DNA of 64,000 bases, taken from positions 1 to 64,000 of the forward strand of contig NZ_LYXZ01000053.1 in NCBI RefSeq assembly GCF_001676615.1, read 5' to 3'. This document shows, one piece after another, positions 10,358 through 18,721 of this stretch (its first letter is position 1; each line of letters begins with the position of its first letter). The notes under the pieces are model-generated. The model worked only from the letters and a program-made list of their open reading frames with translations. It was not told where the DNA came from and searched no databases. A program made the translations under genes and the position numbers. The DNA comes from Labrys sp. WJW. GTDB lineage: Bacteria > Pseudomonadota > Alphaproteobacteria > Rhizobiales > Labraceae.

Positions 10358-11096
10358 TCTGTCCCCCTCCGCTGACATCAGGCACGCGCTTGCGCCGGCG
10401 GATGAGCCACCACACGCCGACGAGATCGAGGATGCCGACCCACAGCCTGTCGAAGAAACCATAATTGGAAACGCCGGTCAGCCGGGGCCGGTCGACCACG
10501 TCGACATGGCCGACCTCGAAGCCCTCGCGCTTGACCAGGGCCGGCATGAAGCGATGCAGCGCATCGAAATAAGGCAGGGCCAGATAGACGTCGCGGCGGA
10601 TGGCCTTGAGGCCGCAACCGGTGTCGCGTGTGCCGTCCTTGAGAACAGAGGCCCGCACCTTGTTGGCGGTGCGCGACTGCCAGCGCTTGAAGCCGGTGTC
10701 CTTGCGCCCGAGCCGTTGCCCCGCAACCATGCCGGTCGCGGCGCCGCCGGCGATCAGGGCGTCGACCAAGGCGGGAATATAGGCCGGGTTGTTCTGGCCG
10801 TCGCCATCGATGGTGACCATCAGGCCGCCGCGGGCATGGCGAATGCCCGTGCGCACGGCGCAGGACTGGCCGCAGGATGCCTCGTGGCGCAGGCTGCGCA
10901 GGTAGGGCAGTTCGCCCTTCAACCTGGCCAATTCTGTCGGAGTCGCATCGCTCGAACCATCGTCGACATAGACGATCTCGAAACGGCGCCCGGCCAGGGC
11001 CGCGGCGATCTCCCGGATCAGCGGCTCGACATTTCCGGCCTCGTTGCGGACCGGAACGATGACGCTGATTTCAGGCGCATTGTCTTGTGATGACAT
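10347..11096 (-). CDS. Family 2 glycosyltransferase, DPM1/polyprenyl-phosphate sugar transferase type
   Basis: Cytosolic-face transferase of 249 residues, predicted to move a sugar from a nucleotide donor onto polyprenyl phosphate. ISVIVPVRNEAGNVEPLI opens the GT-A fold, YVDDGSSDATP and TIDGDGQNNP carry the nucleotide/metal residues, and TRDTGCGLKAIRRD is the typical C-terminal segment. No transmembrane helices follow the catalytic domain, unlike ArnC/RgtE. It is the middle gene of a three-gene unit with the PAP2 phosphatase (13 bases upstream) and the LABN protein. Such neighbours are usually involved in lipid A or O-antigen decoration. Confidence 0.87.
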   Translation of the reverse strand: MSSQDNAPEISVIVPVRNEAGNVEPLIREIAAALAGRRFEIVYVDDGSSDATPTELARLKGELPYLRSLRHEASCGQSCAVRTGIRHARGGLMVTIDGDGQNNPAYIPALVDALIAGGAATGMVAGQRLGRKDTGFKRWQSRTANKVRASVLKDGTRDTGCGLKAIRRDVYLALPYFDALHRFMPALVKREGFEVGHVDVVDRPRLTGVSNYGFFDRLWVGILDLVGVWWLIRRRKRVPDVSGGGQNAD

Positions 11097-11109
11097 GAAG
11101 AGTCGAACC

Positions 11110-11922
11110 TCAGCGGCGCGCTCGCCACGCCTCGATCAGCGTCTTTGCCGCGTCTTGCCCCCGCAACGCAAGAGCACCGTCGTGGTTTTGCCGGAAAACA
11201 AGACCGCGGCGCCCCAGAAAGTCGGCAAACCAGAAGGTGGCGAACCAGCCGAACAGGGCGCCGGCGACCACATCGGCGGGATAGTGGGCGCCGAGGATCA
11301 CACGGCTGAGACAGACCAGCCCGCCAAGCGCGAACAGCCAGGGACGCCAGCGCGTCCCACAGAGGAGGATGATTACCGCAGCCACCGTCCAGGCCGTGGT
11401 GGCATGGCCGGAGGGGAAGCTTGCATTGGCGGCGCGCCAGGAAAAGGGCTCGAAACTCCAGCTCGAGCCTGCCTCGACATGCAGGGGCCTGACGCGGCCG
11501 ATCGCGCGCTTGACGACATTCACGGCGAGCCCGGTTCCGGCGATGGCGACAAAGGCGAAGGCAAGCTGCAGCCAGAGCTGGCGCAGGGCGGCATCGAGCC
11601 GCGGCGGCAACTCCAGATCGACAACGGCGAGCAGGACAAGCGCCAGGCCGAGCGGAATGAGATAAAGGCCGGAATCACCGAGATAGGTAACGAAACGTGC
11701 CAGCCGCACCACAAGGCGAGGCCATTCGGGCAAGATGTGCAAGGAAGCCGGATCGGCGAGCACCATCAGGGCGATGACCAGCACGCCGCCAAAGGCGATG
11801 GCGGCAGGCGTCGCCACCCGTCCGAACAGCGGCCGTGCCGGCAGGCGCGCCGGCGCCCGCAGCCGCTGGCCGAGCGCGCGCCAATTGTGCGTATGCGACC
11901 ATTGACGAATGGCGTTTCTCAT
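11110..11922 (-). CDS. PAP2-family membrane phosphatase
   Basis: Membrane lipid phosphatase of about 270 residues. The three phosphatase motifs are KRAIGRVRP, PSGHA and SRVILGAHYPADV, so all catalytic residues are present. About six hydrophobic segments are visible. The start is uncertain: the ATG at 11922 (MRNAIRQ) is used here, while a GTG at 12003 would add 27 basic residues of unclear value. As first gene of the unit with the glycosyltransferase and LABN protein it may recycle polyprenyl diphosphate or remove a lipid A phosphate (LpxE/LpxF-like). Confidence 0.82.
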   Translation of the reverse strand: MRNAIRQWSHTHNWRALGQRLRAPARLPARPLFGRVATPAAIAFGGVLVIALMVLADPASLHILPEWPRLVVRLARFVTYLGDSGLYLIPLGLALVLLAVVDLELPPRLDAALRQLWLQLAFAFVAIAGTGLAVNVVKRAIGRVRPLHVEAGSSWSFEPFSWRAANASFPSGHATTAWTVAAVIILLCGTRWRPWLFALGGLVCLSRVILGAHYPADVVAGALFGWFATFWFADFLGRRGLVFRQNHDGALALRGQDAAKTLIEAWRARR

Positions 11923-12016
11923 GACGCAGTGCCGGTCTGTGCAGCACCATCGAGCGAAGACGTAGGCTTGGCGCGGCTGGCGCCGTCCCGAAAACCGGCC
12001 CACCGCATCATGTCAC

Positions 12017-12919
12017 TCACTTGCATTCCGTCTGCGGCAGGAAATCGAGCGACACCATCGTTCCCTTCAGGCGAAAATCACCATAATCCAGGGTCAGGCT
12101 GCCTGAAATGCCATCGGCATAGAGCTCGAAGGACATGGTGTAGACGGGGGTCTCCTCGCCGACGGCCTTCTTGGTCGGGTCGAAATAGGAGATCGTCACC
12201 GGCCAGCGATCGACGCCATCGAGTTGCTTGGCCTTGGCCTCGACGCCCTCGCGCGGCTTGTCGGGGCCGATCTTTGCACCGATCACCGCAAGCGTGTTGT
12301 AGATCTTCTGGCCGCCATCCGATCCGTCATAGACCTGGCTCTCGAACACGTGCTCGCCGGCTCGCGCCGCCATGACGATCGCCTTCATCTGGCCGGTCGG
12401 GAAGAGAACCCGCTCGGATAGATCGAATTTGGTGGATTTGGGCTTCTTCAGCGCGACACCGACCGCCCCGCTCTCGGCCCGGCTGGCTTGGCCATCGACG
12501 CTGCCATCCAGCTTCTGGTTGGTAAAATTCTGCGAATTGAAGCGGAAATTGCGCCCCTTCTCGTCCTCGAACGTGGTGGAGCGCAGATCCGAAGTGTTGA
12601 CCCCGCCGCCGCTCAGGCCGATTTCGGTGACCTGCCGGAAATTGAGCGCGTAGCCGCTGCAGGCATTGCCGGAGAAATCATACACGATGCGCCCGCGCAT
12701 GCTGTCGACGCTCGACTGGTCCTTGCGGCGGTCGAGATTGAGATCGTAAACGGCCCGGTGCGCGACGAAGGGAACGGTCGCCGCCGCGGGGATCGCAGCG
12801 CTCGCCGCCACCTTCTGGGGCGCAACGCCGTCCTGCGCCGAGGCCATCCCCGGCACAGCCAGGAAGAGCACGGCCGGAAGAAGCACGATCCTTGGATGGA
12901 CCGGAAGTGTCATCCGCAT
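12017..12919 (-). CDS. DUF3108 periplasmic protein
   Basis: About 300 residues with a signal peptide (MRMTLPVHPRIVLLPAVLF to GMASA). The following VPFVAHRAVYDLNLDRRKD, then GRIVYDFSGN and the later VTISYFDP and YTMSFELYADGISGSLTL, are typical of alphaproteobacterial DUF3108 proteins, which are beta-rich and of unknown function. The start is at 12919 or six bases further in at 12913; the longer frame to 12979 would bury the signal peptide. Monocistronic, divergent from parE. Confidence 0.82.
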   Translation of the reverse strand: MRMTLPVHPRIVLLPAVLFLAVPGMASAQDGVAPQKVAASAAIPAAATVPFVAHRAVYDLNLDRRKDQSSVDSMRGRIVYDFSGNACSGYALNFRQVTEIGLSGGGVNTSDLRSTTFEDEKGRNFRFNSQNFTNQKLDGSVDGQASRAESGAVGVALKKPKSTKFDLSERVLFPTGQMKAIVMAARAGEHVFESQVYDGSDGGQKIYNTLAVIGAKIGPDKPREGVEAKAKQLDGVDRWPVTISYFDPTKKAVGEETPVYTMSFELYADGISGSLTLDYGDFRLKGTMVSLDFLPQTECK

Positions 12920-13116
12920 GAAGCAAATTTCCGTTTCAAAAATCGGCATTACCATAAGTGGCACACCCTGATGCCACAATGCTCAAAGAGCCTGTCAATC
13001 ATGACGGAATTAGGCCCAAAAAACGTGCCATTCCACATTCATCAACAACACCGTTTACGATCCGTTCGCGGCTGCGATACGAACATGCCATAATGAGCCG
13101 AACTGCGAATCGCCAA

Positions 13117-13166
13117 GCAGAGTTGTTGCGCTTCGCCCACTCGTGAGTGACGCGCAACAACTCTGC
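13117..13166. promoter_or_regulatory. Inverted repeat 1 upstream of parE
   Basis: gcagagttgttgcg (13117-13130) and cgcaacaactctgc (13153-13166) are perfect 14-base complements around 22 bases. The element lies about 100 bases before the parE start and may be a 5' leader structure, operator or divergent terminator. Confidence 0.6.
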
Positions 13167-13182
13167 AAATGTCCGAAATCTT

Positions 13183-13229
13183 GCGGGTTATCCCTGATCG
13201 AACCTGCGATTCGATCAAGGATAACCCGC
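13183..13229. promoter_or_regulatory. Inverted repeat 2 (20-bp stem) upstream of parE
   Basis: gcgggttatccctgatcgaa (13183-13202) and ttcgatcaaggataacccgc (13210-13229) pair over 20 bases with a single c/a difference and a 7-base loop. It starts only 17 bases after the previous inverted repeat and ends 34 bases before the parE ATG. Confidence 0.7.
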
Positions 13230-13262
13230 TCAGCGAAACGCATTGTGCGAGATACCGACTGC

Positions 13263-15359
13263 ATGAGTGATACCTCCGATCTGTTCGGGAGCGACAAGCC
13301 CGCCCAATCCAAGACGAGCGCCGACAAGGCCGATAATGCGAAGCGACCCTCGACCCAGTCGATTGCCGCCGCCTTGAAGGCTGGACTTGCTCCTAAGCCC
13401 GCCGCGACGAAAGGCGAAGATGGCTATGGCGCCTCCTCCATCCGCGTGCTCGAGGGCATCGAAGCCATTCGCATGCGTCCCGGCATGTATATCGGCTCGA
13501 CCGGGCCGGAAGGCGACGGCCTGCACCATTTGTTCGCCGAAGTGATCGACAATTCGATGGACGAAGCGGTGGCCGGCCATGCCACCTTCATCGATGTCGA
13601 GCTCACCGCCGACGGCTTCGTCTCGATCACCGACAATGGGCGCGGCATCCCGGTCGAGCCCCATCCCCAATTTCCGGACGAGTCGACCCTCCAGGTCGTG
13701 ATGACAAGGCCGCATTCGGGCGGCAAGTTCAACTCCGACGCCTACCAGACCTCCGGCGGTCTCCACGGCATCGGCGTCACCGCGGTGACCGCCCTGTCGG
13801 AACTCATGGAGGTGGAAGTGGCGCGCGGGCGCGAACTCCACCGCCAGCGTTTTGCCCGCGGCGTGCCGCTCGGCCCCGTCGAGCATATCGGTGCCGCCCC
13901 CAACCGCCGCGGCACCCGGGTGCGTTTCAAGCCGGACATCGAGATCTTCAAGCACGGTATCGCCTTCGATCCCAAGCGCCTGTTCAAGATGGCGCGCTCG
14001 AAAGCCTATCTCTTCCGCGGCGTCGAGATCCGCTGGAAATGCGCAGCCGAACTGCTGATCGGCCATAGCGACGTGCCGGCCGAGGAGAGCTTCAAGTTCC
14101 CGCGCGGCCTGGAGGACTATCTGCGCTCGGCCAGCGAGGGCCTCGAACTCGTCACCGAGCAGATGTTCTCCGGCCGCGTACCCAAGCCGGAGGGACATGG
14201 TTCGGTGGAATGGGCCATCGGCTGGTTCGCCGAGGACGAGGGCTATGTCTCCTCCTATTGCAACACGGTGCCCACCCGCGAAGGCGGCACCCATGAGGCG
14301 GGCCTGCGCATCGCCCTGCTGCGCGGCCTGAAGGACCACGCCGAGCGTATCGGCATCAAGCGCGCCAACCAGCTCACCACCGAAGACGTGATGGCCTGCA
14401 CGGCGGCCATGCTCTCAGTGTTCATCCGCGAACCCGAATTCTCGTCCCAGACCAAGGCCAAGCTGGTGACCACGGAGGCCAGCCGCATCGTCGAGCAGGC
14501 CCTGAAGGATGCCTTCGACCATTGGCTGGCTTCCATGCCGTCCCAGGCCGCCAAACTGCTCGATTTCGTGGTCGAAAGGGCCGAGGAGCGCCTGCGTCGC
14601 CGGGCCGAGAAGGACGTGGCGCGCAAGACCGCAACGCGCAAACTGCGCTTGCCAGGCAAGCTCGCAGATTGCTCGAACAACGCCGCGCAAGGCTCTGAAT
14701 TGTTTATCGTCGAAGGCGATTCCGCCGGCGGCTCAGCCAAGCAGGCGCGCGACCGTTCCAACCAGGCGGTGCTGCCTTTGCGCGGCAAGATCCTCAACGT
14801 CGCCAATGCCGGCAAGGACAAGCTCGCCCAGAACCAGCAATTGCAGGACCTGGGACAGGCGCTCGGCTGCGGCATGGGCACCCAGTACCGCGATGATGAT
14901 CTGCGCTACGAGAAGATCATCATCATGACGGACGCCGACGTCGACGGCGCCCATATCGCCTCCCTGCTGATCACCTTCTTCTGGCGCCAGATGCCGCGCC
15001 TGATCGAGCGGGGCCACCTCTATCTCGCCGCCCCGCCCCTCTATCGCCTGACCCAAGGCACCAAATCGCTCTATGCGCGTGACGATGCCCACAAGGACGA
15101 GCTGGTGAAATCGGCCTTCAAGCCCAATCAGAAGATCGAGATCGGCCGCTTCAAGGGCCTGGGCGAGATGATGCCGGCTCAGCTGAAGGAAACCACCATG
15201 GACCCCAAGAAGCGCACGCTTCTCAAGGTCACGGTGATCGACGAGGAACGCGCGGAGACCTCGATTTCCGTCGAACGGCTGATGGGCAACAAGCCCGAAG
15301 CCCGTTTTGCCTTCATCCAGGAACAGGCCGCCTTCGCCGGCGAACTGGTGGATATCTGA
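13263..15359 (+). CDS. parE: DNA topoisomerase IV subunit B
   Basis: ATPase subunit of topoisomerase IV, which unlinks replicated chromosomes together with ParC. 698 residues. The GHKL ATPase is shown by EVIDNSMDEAVAG, DNGRGIPVE and GGLHGIGVTAVTAL. The TOPRIM metal site is EGDSAGGSAKQARDR with DADVDGAHI, and the C-terminus QLKETTMDPKKRTLLKV is conserved. No large GyrB-type insert is evident and IRVLEGIEAIRMRPGMYIGS fits ParE. The start is MSDTSDLFG at 13263; the open frame from 13143 would cover the two hairpins and is non-conserved. Confidence 0.94.
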   Translation: MSDTSDLFGSDKPAQSKTSADKADNAKRPSTQSIAAALKAGLAPKPAATKGEDGYGASSIRVLEGIEAIRMRPGMYIGSTGPEGDGLHHLFAEVIDNSMDEAVAGHATFIDVELTADGFVSITDNGRGIPVEPHPQFPDESTLQVVMTRPHSGGKFNSDAYQTSGGLHGIGVTAVTALSELMEVEVARGRELHRQRFARGVPLGPVEHIGAAPNRRGTRVRFKPDIEIFKHGIAFDPKRLFKMARSKAYLFRGVEIRWKCAAELLIGHSDVPAEESFKFPRGLEDYLRSASEGLELVTEQMFSGRVPKPEGHGSVEWAIGWFAEDEGYVSSYCNTVPTREGGTHEAGLRIALLRGLKDHAERIGIKRANQLTTEDVMACTAAMLSVFIREPEFSSQTKAKLVTTEASRIVEQALKDAFDHWLASMPSQAAKLLDFVVERAEERLRRRAEKDVARKTATRKLRLPGKLADCSNNAAQGSELFIVEGDSAGGSAKQARDRSNQAVLPLRGKILNVANAGKDKLAQNQQLQDLGQALGCGMGTQYRDDDLRYEKIIIMTDADVDGAHIASLLITFFWRQMPRLIERGHLYLAAPPLYRLTQGTKSLYARDDAHKDELVKSAFKPNQKIEIGRFKGLGEMMPAQLKETTMDPKKRTLLKVTVIDEERAETSISVERLMGNKPEARFAFIQEQAAFAGELVDI

Positions 15360-15375
15360 GACCGAGTAGCACTGG

Positions 15376-15398
15376 AGTGCTCCCGGCAGGGGAGCACT
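15376..15398 (+). terminator. Hairpin just after parE
   Basis: agtgctccc (15376-15384) pairs with gggagcact (15390-15398) across ggcag, starting 17 bases after the parE stop. No T-run follows, so intrinsic termination is only a possibility. Confidence 0.45.
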
Positions 15399-15401
15399 TC
15401 T

Positions 15402-15480
15402 CCGGGTGCGCGGATGTCCCGTCCGCCTTTTCTCTGCAAACGAGGCGTTTCCAGGAGCGGACGAGAGGTCCGCGCACCGG
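15402..15480. repeat. ~80-bp hairpin repeat (family B), copy 1
   Basis: Arms ccgggtgcgcggatgtcc... (15402-15426) and gcggacgagaggtccgcg... (15457-15480) pair with a few mismatches. The same arms and spacing occur at 43010-43092 and, in a variant, at 23012-23088. It lies between convergent parE and the RpiR gene. Confidence 0.7.
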
Positions 15481-15500
15481 GTCATTCGCCGCGGCGAAGC

Positions 15501-16355
15501 TCAGGTCTCGAAATCGCCGAAGACGTCCTGGAGGCGGGTCAGCGCCTCGACGCGTTCGCTGACCTCCTCGCCCAGCACGACGATGACATTGCTCAGCATC
15601 AGGTCGAGCACGGCCGTGATCGTCGCCGCCCCGTCCCAGAGCGGGCCGTGGGATCCGGGCACCACCAGGCAGATGTCGGATACCTCCGCACCCCAGGGGC
15701 AGAACTCGTCCGTGATCAGCACCACCTTCACGCCCGCGCGGCGCGCCTCGATCGCCAGGGGCCGTGCCTTGGAGGCGAAGCGACGGACATCATGCAGGAA
15801 GAGCAGCCTGCCGCTCACCGAACCATCGAGCAGTTCGGCATAGGTGCCGTTCAACCCATCCACGAACTGCACGCGCGGACGCGTATAGGAAAGCTGGCTG
15901 GCGAAATACTGAGCGATGCCCCGCACATTCTGGTAGGCCGCGACATAGACCTCGCTGGCGCCGACCAGCGCCTCGATGGTCTGGTGCCATTCGGGTGAGG
16001 TCGTCAGGCCATAGATCATGCCGAGATTGTCGATCTGCTGCTGGATCAGGCCGGCCAGCAGCTTGCCGCCGCTGATATCCTCGCGCAGTCGGTCGACAGG
16101 CCCCTTCACCTGCCAGGCCGGATTGGAGCTGCCGCGCCGCAATTCGCGCTTGAGCTGGTCGAGGCCGTCGAACCCCATGCGCCTGAGATAGCGTCCCACC
16201 GTCATCGGCGAGAGCTCGAGGCGTTCGGCGATCGACTTGGCGGTCTCGAACGGAAGATCGGCGATGTTCCGTTCGAGATAATTGGCGATCAGCTTGTCGG
16301 ATTTCGACCGCCGCAAGGCCTCGTCTTGCAGGAGCTTGAGGATACGCTGCGCCAC
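15501..16355 (-). CDS. RpiR/MurR-family transcriptional regulator (HTH_6 plus SIS)
   Basis: 284 residues. The N-terminal helix-turn-helix includes DLPFETAKSIAERLELSPMT and VGRYLRRMGFDGLDQLK. The C-terminal half has the SIS sugar-isomerase-like fold expected to bind a phosphorylated sugar or similar effector (EVYVAAYQNVRGIAQYF, LFLHDVRRFASKARPLAI). A GTG start at 16355 is supported by GGGGAGG immediately upstream. It lies 28 bases behind the solute-binding protein gene and probably belongs to the same transcript, so it is the obvious local regulator of the adjacent transporter and enzymes. Confidence 0.88.
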   Translation of the reverse strand: MAQRILKLLQDEALRRSKSDKLIANYLERNIADLPFETAKSIAERLELSPMTVGRYLRRMGFDGLDQLKRELRRGSSNPAWQVKGPVDRLREDISGGKLLAGLIQQQIDNLGMIYGLTTSPEWHQTIEALVGASEVYVAAYQNVRGIAQYFASQLSYTRPRVQFVDGLNGTYAELLDGSVSGRLLFLHDVRRFASKARPLAIEARRAGVKVVLITDEFCPWGAEVSDICLVVPGSHGPLWDGAATITAVLDLMLSNVIVVLGEEVSERVEALTRLQDVFGDFET

Positions 16356-16383
16356 ATCACCTCCCCAGGGCGTGTCGTCGGCC

Positions 16384-17460
16384 TCACTGGGCCGTCTTGA
16401 CCTTAGTCCAGACGCGGTCCAGCTGGCGGATGCCCGGGCCGAGATCCTGGAAGATCTGCAGCCTCTGCATGGTTTCCTGCGGCGGATTGATTTCCTTGCT
16501 ATTCTTGATGTTGTCGGGGGTCAATTGCCGGGCCGGCAGATTGGGCGTGCCGTTGGTCTGCTGCGAGACGTTCAGAGCGGCGACCTCGGGCCGGGTATAG
16601 AACTGCAGGAACTTGATGGCATTCTGCTTGTTCGGCGCCGATTTGAGGACGCAGATATCCTCCTGATACATCGTGGCCCCCTCCTCCGGGATCACGAAGC
16701 CGAGATCCTTGGGGTTGCCAAACACATCGATCATCGCGCCGATGAAGAAATGCGCCGCGGCGACATCGCCCGCCCCCACCATCGGGCGGGCGTCGTAGGT
16801 AAAGGCGGCAACCTGCGGCTTCATGGCGATCACCGTCTCGGCCGCCTGCTGCAATTCGGCCGGATCGGTCGAGTTGACCTTGTGGCCGTTGAGGATCAGT
16901 CCCACCGCGAGCACTTCGCGCATGTCGTCGAGCAGGGTGAATTTCAGGCTCTTCGCCTTCACGGTGGCGATGAGATCCTTCCAACCGGTGACGTCCTTGC
17001 CCAGCACCTTACGGTTATAGAGGATGCCGACGGAGCCGAAGGCATAGGGCAGGCAATATTCGCCCTTCGGATCGCTCTTGGCCCTGAGGAAGCTGGGGTC
17101 GATGTTCTTGAAGCCCTCATAGGCGTCGATATCGGTCTTCTCGAGCAGGCCGAGCTTGGCCATGATGTCCTGCATGTGCACAGACGGGAACACGATATCG
17201 TAGCCCGTCGCGCCACCCTGAATCTTGGCGAGCATCTCCTCGTTCGAAGAATAGGTCGAGAGATTGACCTTGATCTTGGTCTCCTCCTCGAACTTCTTCA
17301 GGACCGCCGGATTGATGTACTCACCCCAATTATAGACGTTAAGCTCCTCCGCCCGGACGCTGCCCGCCGCCAGCAGCGCAGCGAGAGACAGGGCCAGGCC
17401 CGCGCACCAGGCGCGCCGCTTCGCCCGGCGGCGACCGGCCGCGTCAATGGTCTTGGTCAT
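16384..17460 (-). CDS. Extracellular solute-binding protein, spermidine/putrescine (PotD) type
   Basis: Periplasmic receptor of 358 residues. A basic N-region precedes the signal peptide WCAGLALSLAALLAAGS. The mature protein starts EELNVYNWGEYINPAVLKKF, the PotD-like signature, followed by YDIVFPSVHMQDIM and SNEEMLAKIQGG. The start at 17460 follows GAGGAGA. It is transcribed divergently from the ATPase and permease genes, sharing a short AT-rich promoter region with them. The true ligand may not be a polyamine; the family also binds opines, amino acids and other cations. Confidence 0.9.
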   Translation of the reverse strand: MTKTIDAAGRRRAKRRAWCAGLALSLAALLAAGSVRAEELNVYNWGEYINPAVLKKFEEETKIKVNLSTYSSNEEMLAKIQGGATGYDIVFPSVHMQDIMAKLGLLEKTDIDAYEGFKNIDPSFLRAKSDPKGEYCLPYAFGSVGILYNRKVLGKDVTGWKDLIATVKAKSLKFTLLDDMREVLAVGLILNGHKVNSTDPAELQQAAETVIAMKPQVAAFTYDARPMVGAGDVAAAHFFIGAMIDVFGNPKDLGFVIPEEGATMYQEDICVLKSAPNKQNAIKFLQFYTRPEVAALNVSQQTNGTPNLPARQLTPDNIKNSKEINPPQETMQRLQIFQDLGPGIRQLDRVWTKVKTAQ

Positions 17461-17588
17461 CGAAATTCTCCTCTGGTGGCTTGCGCCGGGCACGGACCTC
17501 CAGGGTCCGATTTTCCTTCGCGCTTTGCGGGTCACGGCTTCTGCCGGCCGTTGACTTCGCCCCATAAATGGTATCCAAATATCTTAAC

Positions 17589-17611
17589 ATAACAAGAGTT
17601 ATTTTTATAAC
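17589..17611. promoter_or_regulatory. Candidate operator: three alternating ATAAC/GTTAT half-sites
   Basis: ataac (17589-17593), gttat (17598-17602) and ataac (17607-17611) are spaced exactly 9 bases apart, giving two overlapping palindromes. They lie in a conspicuously AT-rich stretch between the divergent binding-protein and ATPase genes. They end 17 bases before the ATPase ATG. The RpiR protein of this cluster is the likely reader. Confidence 0.6.
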
Positions 17612-17628
17612 ATTTCGAGGGAAGACAG

Positions 17629-18720
17629 ATGCAGGACCAGATCGTCCGGCTGGTGGGAGCGGCCAAGGCCTTTCCCACCCCCGAAGGGCGTAGCGTGACG
17701 GCACTGGACGCGATCGATCTCGATGTGCGCCGCAACGAATTCCTGACGCTGCTCGGGCCCTCCGGCTGTGGCAAGACCACGCTGCTCCATGCCATCAGCG
17801 GTTTCGTCGAGCTTGATTCGGGGCGGATTCTCATCGACGGGGAGGACATGACCGAGCGTCCTCCCTATCGGCGCCCCGTCAATACCGTGTTCCAGAACTA
17901 CGCCCTTTTCCCGCATATGACGGTGGGCGAGAACACCGGCTATGCCCTCGAAATCGCCGGCATCGGCAGGGCCGAGCGCCTGCAGCGCGTCGCCGCCGCA
18001 TTGCGCATGGTCGGCCTGGAAGGCACCGAAAGCCGGCGACCGCGCCAGCTATCCGGCGGTCAGCAGCAGCGGGTCGCCCTCGCACGCGCCATCATCGCCC
18101 GGCCCAAGCTCGTCCTCTTGGACGAACCCTTGTCGGCGCTCGACAAGAATCTCCGCCAGGCCATGCAGATCGAGCTGAAGACGCTGCAGCACGAACTCGG
18201 CATTTCCTTCATCTTCGTGACCCACGACCAGCAGGAAGCCCTGACCATGTCGGACCGGGTGGCCGTGCTGTCGGGCGGGCGCATCCAGCAGCTCGACACG
18301 CCGCGAAACGTCTATGACCATCCCGCCAGCACCTTCGTGGCCACATTCGTGGGCGCCAGCAACCTGTTCGAGGGTGAGGTCCGGGGCCAGGACCTGGTGA
18401 CGTCGGACGGCACCACGATCCGCCATCGCTCGGCGCGCCCAGCAGGATCGGCCAGCGCCACCGCGCTGATCCGTCCCGAGCAGTTCTTCCTGGCGGAGGG
18501 CGATACGAACCTGCCCGGCCTCGACATCGAGCTCAGGCAGATCGTCTTCGTCGGCTCGTCCTTCGAATTGTTCGGGCAGACGGGCCAGGGCCGGCCGATC
18601 ACGGTCGAGGTCCCTGCCACGCGCCGCGAGGCCATCGGAGCCATCGAGCAAAGCCGCCGGGCGCGGATCTCCTACGATCCCGGCGCCGTCCATCTCATCG
18701 AACCGAGCGCGAGCGCCTGA
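17629..18720 (+). CDS. ABC transporter ATP-binding protein, PotA type
   Basis: 363 residues. Walker A is GPSGCGKTT, Q-loop FQNYALFPHMTV, signature [14 protein letters not shown], Walker B LVLLDEPLSALD, and the switch His is in FVTHDQQEAL. A C-terminal TOBE-type regulatory domain follows (VGASNLFEGEV, TALIRPEQF). GAGGGAAG precedes the ATG at 17629. Its stop is one base before the first permease gene. With the two permeases and the divergently encoded binding protein it forms a complete importer. Confidence 0.92.
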   Translation: MQDQIVRLVGAAKAFPTPEGRSVTALDAIDLDVRRNEFLTLLGPSGCGKTTLLHAISGFVELDSGRILIDGEDMTERPPYRRPVNTVFQNYALFPHMTVGENTGYALEIAGIGRAERLQRVAAALRMVGLEGTESRRPRQLSGGQQQRVALARAIIARPKLVLLDEPLSALDKNLRQAMQIELKTLQHELGISFIFVTHDQQEALTMSDRVAVLSGGRIQQLDTPRNVYDHPASTFVATFVGASNLFEGEVRGQDLVTSDGTTIRHRSARPAGSASATALIRPEQFFLAEGDTNLPGLDIELRQIVFVGSSFELFGQTGQGRPITVEVPATRREAIGAIEQSRRARISYDPGAVHLIEPSASA

Positions 18721-18721
18721 G

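Noticed and set aside
13230-14339. A 369-residue frame antisense to parE
   Set aside because: Antisense shadow; parE motifs are unambiguous.
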